From: Chinchilla lanigera
Taxonomy: Eukaryota; Chordata; Mammalia; Rodentia; Chinchillidae
Reading direction: 5' to 3'
NCBI RefSeq assembly: GCF_000276665.1
Contig: NW_004955447.1
Coordinates: 12,116,320-12,180,319 of the forward strand
DNA: 64,000 bases
The position numbers were made by a program, and so were the translations under genes. Positions within the stretch are counted from its first letter, which is position 1, and each line of letters opens with the position of its first letter. Below, piece by piece: positions 58,722 through 64,000 of the stretch. Under the pieces are notes generated by a model. It saw only the letters and a program-made list of their open reading frames with translations, was not told the DNA's origin and ran no database searches.

Positions 58722-61700
58722 AAAACAAAACTCCCAACAGTGCTCTGTGTACTACTGTGAAAGCATGATGAAAATCCATGGATTACGTCATGAATGTAAA
58801 AAAGCTGAAGGGAGTAAATTCTCATACAAATGCATACGGATCAACAGAAGTACACCACAGTATAAAGTGTTATACACAAAGCTGAACTAGCTGACTGCCT
58901 CTTATTGTGGGATGCAGGTATTAGTGATAAAAAACATAACACCTTTGCAAAGATTTTAGTGTACAGTGCAGTACCTGAATTGTTACTACAGGCACACTAT
59001 TGCATAGTAGATCTCGATGGTTAATTCAGCGTTGATAGTGGCTAATTATATCTATTGATCAGCAATTTTTAAGTTTGCCCTCTTCCAGCGGCCTCATAAA
59101 CACTGTTCTACTCTGATTCCAAATAATTTTATGTATCTCACATAAGCAGATATGCATGCTTCACACGTGCAGTCTTAAAAGAAACTTACAAGATTTACTT
59201 AGTTCAGAAAAGTGGCACTTAAAATTATAAACATTTATACCACAAAGCACACCAGTCTTGTAATGAATTTTAAGTCACATTCGAAAAGAATGGTGAGAAA
59301 TAAACAGGATATTTGATCTTTTTCTGGGGTCTACTTTACTTCCTCACCCCTTGTCCTGTGAGGTAAGGAAACTTGAAAAGTTATTTCAAACTAGTGAGTG
59401 TATATATGTAATGGAAAAGTAGTTAAAACAAAATACAGTGATACTGTAGTAAGTAATGGGGAAAATAATAATAAATTATATTTAAAAATAGTAGAAAACA
59501 AGAAAGGACTACTGCTTTTTGGTTTGCTTCTTTAAACTTCTTTGTAACTTATGGTCTAAATTCTCTAAATTAAAGTAGAATAATATCTTTATAGATATTT
59601 TGAGGTTAATCATTGCTACTAAACTTAAATTTGACCTCAGTTTAATATACATTAATAAAATGTGAAGTGTTTCCAAACACATTAGCCATTTACTTTGTGA
59701 AAGGATCTTGAAACACTTGAAACACTGACAATTATATTTGCATTATCAATAGAATACAGTGAATGCTACATCTGAGAGTCATTTGAATTAAATAACCAGT
59801 TAAAATACATACATGGAGAATTATGAATCTTGGACTGGAAATTAACTCTTTCATTTCTAATTTTACCAATTTTGAAGTCAATGAACTATTTTATTTGTCA
59901 GAATTTGTTGAGTATGTACCACCAAAAGTGCAAACAAAATCTTCAGTTTGGAACAGATAGAGTGAAGGATATTTTCACTTATGTAATTTGCTCACACTAC
60001 TCAAAACATTTCCTCATTGCAAGGTCAAAATTAGAATTTTTAGATTTTACAGGAGTGAAGATTAACAAATAATATTAGCAATCCTTCTGGAATATTTTCA
60101 CTGCTGGTATTTTATCAAACCAGTTTGGTATTCTCCAAATTACAGAGAGAAAACGATACAGGATAACTTGGAAAGAAGACACAAATGTTGTGATAGATAC
60201 ATATTTTAAATAAAGTTAGAGAACTCAACAGTGCTTGATTTAATTTTTAAATGAATATCTATAATTACTAAGAATGAACATTGTCAGAATTAATTTAACC
60301 AACACCCTTTATATTTCTACAGTGAAGTTATAGACGACTGCTAATCACTTGTTTTCTCTTCAATTATATATCCATACCCAACACATTTTTTCAGACTCAC
60401 CGGATTTAGTTTTTTTCTAAGTAATGAGAATGTTATGCTTTGGTGTTTTAAAAATGTCATTTATTTGAAAACGTTATTTATCTAAATTAATTTTCATAGA
60501 AATGTCAAAACATGGTTTCCTTTATAAATCAGGACATTGCAAAATATGTATATGAGATATGTACTTTATTCCAAATAATGAGATAATGAAAGAATATCAA
60601 GGGCATTGACATAAAAATATCCATAAGTTTTGTGTTAATATGATTCAACACATTTTCTTTCTGTCTTCATATATATATATACTTGCACATGCATACACAC
60701 ACACATATATATAAACACATTCATGACTAGTGTTTATGATCATATCCTACAAAAAGATGAACAACACTCAAAATTTACATATGTCACATAAATTTGTACT
60801 TGTAAAATTGAGTGTCTAAATCATTACAGAAGGGAAATTATCAAATTTCAGAAGGACTCTTGTAGTAAAGGGTGACCTATTAATCTGCAAAATTCATTGG
60901 AGCTTTTAAAGTAAAATCTACTTATGCATTTAATGAGAATTACCTGAATAAAATGATTCATATTGAACTAGCATATTTTGACAATTTAAAAGACTGTACC
61001 TTGATTTGATTGTAGCTGTCAAATGTTTCTAAAAATATTGCAAAGGATCCCAAAAGACTTGCAATTACTCTAGAGGAACACTCTGTGTCATGAACGTTTT
61101 TCATAAAAAGTTAAATAGCATTTGCACATATATGTATTTTTAAAACTTGAGTCATCAATGTGATGTAGAAGTACAATTGTAAAGTAAATGAAATTTTTTC
61201 CTTAATTAAAACATAAATATGACCAAAACACTCAAAACTTATTTTAAGTGTTCATTTTCAAAATTACCTTTCTGTTTTATTAATATATATATATATTGCT
61301 TTTTGTTACAGCAAATTGCTTTACTATATCAAAAATAATGCTTAAAATGCATATATTGTTCTTATGGTGAATCTATGGATCCATTCACATTCTTCACACA
61401 GTAACTGTATACTGTTATAATTTTTTCTTATTTCATTATATAACACAAAGTGGATTCACTTTCATACTAACTTAATGACCTACATTTAAAGAATAGTCAA
61501 AGTGTCTGAAAGAATGAATTTTATTTCTAAATATTAGAAAATAGATTAAGATAGAAATTTACATACTTTCTTAGGTTTTCCAAACCTTCAATATATCTAT
61601 ATATTCAAATTTATTATTCTCATATTCCTATCTTCAGCATATCACTTGGAAGAATCAAAACCCAGTCATCATGTCTAATAACCTTCAAAACATATGATAT

Positions 61701-62329
61701 GTAGAGTGTCTTAATGTGCTTACAAGTGCATAGAGGTCTGATGTCTGCTGGAACTAAAATTTATGAATGTTCAATGAAAACTTTCAGTTCTTTTTGAGCT
61801 CAATATGTTGCCTGCATAATGAAAATCAAAGTTTCCCTCTACAAACAAGCGAAAGTGGAAAGCTATACAAATCAGACAAGCATGAATGGATGAAACAATC
61901 AAAACAGAGTCAGAACATAGATTCTGTAGGCTTCTCACTAAGTGAAAGAAGTTTCAAAAAGAACTAAGAGAACAATCTTAATGATAAAGTAAACAGCAGA
62001 AGATATTTTTCATCAATTTAAAAAGGAATCAGTCCTGTTTAGTAAAGGTCTTACTGAATGTAGGAATAGAAAATGTCTGAATATTTTACACAATTTCTAG
62101 ACTCTGAAGTATTAAAATGTTCCATTATGTGACACAATCAAGATGTATTAAGGAAAAGAAAGACCAATATTTCAGTTCTTAAAGCAACACTACCATCTGT
62201 AATGTAAGACACATGCAATATTAGCTACAAAAAGAAAAAGGAAATACTTTTAAACTATTGAATTTAGTTTACAAAAAAGAGAAAAAGAAATAGCTATATT
62301 AATGTCAGAAAGAAAATGAAGGGAGAGAG
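58722..62329. other. No recognisable gene (AT-rich)
   Basis: About 3.6 kb of AT-rich DNA, the longest stretch in the window in which I see no repeat family I can name. It has an alternating ATATAT/ACACAC tract at 60670-60715 and short TA runs at 61283-61298. The 80-codon plus-strand frame at 59830-60072 has no family I recognise. Confidence 0.45.
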
Positions 62330-62345
62330 AGAGAGGGACAGACAG

Positions 62346-62432
62346 GGCTGGGGATTTAGCTCAGCGGCAAAAGCGCCTGCCTGGCAAGCGCAAGGTTGTG
62401 AGTTCGGTTCCCGGCACCGCAGAAAAACCAAA
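62346..62432 (+). mobile_element. Young ID SINE, perfect 16-bp target duplication
   Basis: GGGCTGGGGATTTAGCTCAG, CGGCAAAAGCGCCTGCCTGG, GAGTTCGGTTCCCGGCACCG and the short tail CAGAAAAACCAAA. The exact repeat AGAGAGGGACAGACAG lies at 62330-62345 and 62433-62448. The tail has no extra A run. The 134-codon frame at 62316-62720 simply reads through the SINE and is not a gene. Confidence 0.96.
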
Positions 62433-62448
62433 AGAGAGGGACAGACAG

Positions 62449-63363
62449 ACAGAGGGGAAGAGACGGCCAAAAAAGAAACACATTTCAGGAAAAGAAAAAC
62501 TTGTATGAATATTTTAATTTTAAATTTAATGAGACCTCATGAGAGTAATGCAAGCTACCTTTGGCCTCTACTGTTACAAGAGGTGCTCAAAGTGGTGGCG
62601 ATCATTTTCGAGACATTCAGACAGAAAGCCGCTGTTGGGGTGACCTTGGTCAATGAGATTGCTGGACACACATTTTCAGTTTCTCCTCTGAGGACTGGCA
62701 GTGTTGTGAGTTTTCTGTGACATAGGACGTTCTGTAGGGTCCCCCAAACAACAGAAACACCATCTGTTGAAAAAAATATTGTTTTTCTTTCCCAGAGGCA
62801 CGTACACATCTTTTGGAGAAAAAATTATATATCTACAAATATCAGAATTAGGTTTATCTTAAAGCAACAGGTTGTATAAACAATATGAACAGGTTTTGAA
62901 AAAATCAAATAATGTGTGAGCAAGTTCCTATAATACATGTCAACATTTACGAAATAATGAGAAAAAAACTAAAAAGTTTTTTTTGTTGTTGTTATGGGAC
63001 TTTTTAAAAGGAAAGCCCAATAAATCATTTTTAAAAATCAACTCCATTGAAATTAGGTGAAAGGCAATTCAAGGAAAATATTTCATTACATTGTTATTAG
63101 GCAAAATGGCAAATAATTTAAAAATAACCTGTGTCTACTAGGGTTAGAAATGTGAAAAAAATTTAGTCACTTTAGTGGTGGAAACAAATCTTTAGCAACT
63201 ATACATATTTATTTAAATCCAGTAATCCACTCCTTGAAAAACATAAAAAGAAAAAAGTGGCAATAAACATTTGCAAGAGTTTGACATGAAGACTGTAATT
63301 TTATGAAAAAATATAAACCACGGAAATGTTATAAAGAGAAAACATTGGATCGTATGGTCCTTT
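62449..63363. other. No recognisable repeat; short less AT-rich patch
   Basis: The part at 62540-62810 is less AT-rich and matches no repeat I know. An 84-codon minus-strand frame there (62555-62809) has no recognisable domain. The rest is AT-rich. Confidence 0.35.
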
Positions 63364-63382
63364 ATAATTTAAAATGTTTTAG

Positions 63383-63483
63383 TGGCTGGGGATTTAGCTC
63401 AGTGGCAAAGCATCTGCCTGGCAAGTGCAAGGTCGTGAGTTCGGTTCCCGGTACCGGAGAAAAACCAAATAATAATAATAATA
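63383..63483 (+). mobile_element. Young ID SINE, perfect 19-bp target duplication, AAT-repeat tail
   Basis: GTGGCTGGGGATTTAGCTCA, CTGCCTGGCAAGTGCAAGG, GAGTTCGGTTCCCGGTACCG, tail AGAAAAACCAAA followed by an AAT trinucleotide run. The exact repeat ATAATTTAAAATGTTTTAG lies at 63364-63382 and 63484-63502. Confidence 0.97.
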
Positions 63484-63564
63484 ATAATTTAAAATGTTTT
63501 AGACCTAAAAATGAATATAACATCATTGTACACGTTATTCTCTAAGATATTTAGAAGCATTATT

Positions 63565-63716
63565 TTGTTACTGTTTGTTTTGTTTTGTTTTGTTACATGA
63601 GACAGGATGCGGCCATGTAGTCCAGGCCAGCCTTGAACTTACTAAGTAGCCTAGGCTGCCCTAAATTGCTGACCCAGCTTGCCGAGTGCTGGTATTATAA
63701 CAGAGCACAATGCCCC
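63565..63716 (-). mobile_element. B1 SINE, minus strand
   Basis: A (GTTTT)n-type tail, ACATGAGACAGGATGCGGCC, TAGTCCAGGCCAGCCTTGAA, GCCGAGTGCTGGTATTATAA. This is a B1 in reverse orientation, moderately diverged. Confidence 0.88.
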
Positions 63717-64000
63717 AATGGGGATATTGCTGAGCAAAGCAAAAAAGGCAAAAAAGATATTGAAAAAATATGTGGCTTAATCTGCATGTGTATTTTAATT
63801 ATTTACACATGAACATACATATGTAAAAACATTCATAAAAGTTGTTTACATGGACAGTTTGATGCAGAGATCAGTACCCGGTAGGGTAGGAAGAGAAGAG
63901 ATAGAGGAAAATGCTTGAGAAAACCAAAGGGCAAACTAAAATTTTCTTTCTAAATGTACCTATGCAAATATACTCAATGAAAGCAAATTATATATACATA
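63717..64000. other. No recognisable feature (AT-rich)
   Basis: AT-rich end of the window. Nothing identified. Confidence 0.4.

Noticed and set aside
62316..62720. 134-codon plus-strand open frame
   Set aside because: It reads straight through a young ID SINE and its target duplication, so the first third is SINE translation. The rest has no recognisable protein feature.

Overview
This is an AT-rich mammalian nuclear window in which I find no protein-coding gene, no functional RNA gene and no CRISPR or bacterial-style feature. What can be read is almost entirely interspersed repeats in single-copy, intergenic or intronic-looking DNA. The host is very probably a rodent: there are many tRNA-Ala-derived ID SINEs (A-box-like TAGCTCAG, downstream B box, A-rich tail), monomeric B1 (7SL-derived) SINEs, one B1-dID dimer, many L1 copies and several MaLR-like LTRs. 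The ID consensus here (CTGCCTGGCAAGCGCAAGG..., ending in a fixed AGAAAAACCAAA tail) does not look like the mouse/rat, squirrel or kangaroo-rat versions I know. A castorimorph such as beaver is my best guess, but that is inference only.

Layout. 0-10 kb: a 5'-inverted L1 end, MaLR-like LTRs (one a solo LTR with a perfect 5-bp target duplication), an old L1M fragment with a B1 in it, and ID copies. 10-20 kb: an old L1M piece, two ~490-bp near-identical repeats facing each other in inverted orientation, a B1-dID, a 34-nt U2 snRNA retropseudogene, an LTR of about 490 bp, an ID and a B1. 20-26 kb: ID copies with long perfect target duplications and a Tigger-like DNA transposon relic. 26-30 kb and 36.5-39.7 kb: two long, dead L1 ORF2 copies on the + strand. 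45.5-48.6 kb: an ancient minus-strand L1M cut up by younger insertions. 50.5-51.2 kb: an L1 reverse transcriptase fragment lacking a 3' end. 53-58.7 kb: a cluster of L1 3' ends from one young lineage. 62-64 kb: two very young IDs and a B1.

The most informative signals concern retrotransposition. (1) The lineage-specific L1 3' UTR carries a ~140-bp module present once in some copies and twice in tandem in others. (2) Three separate L1 copies show twin-priming-type 5' inversions, one flanked by a perfect 14-bp target duplication. (3) A group of ID copies shares a fixed 3' tail and has 15-19 bp perfect target duplications, pointing to a recently active source gene. (4) A 34-nt 5' fragment of U2 snRNA sits between direct repeats. 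I did not find a new gene system. The open reading frames in the window are chance or antisense frames within repeats.
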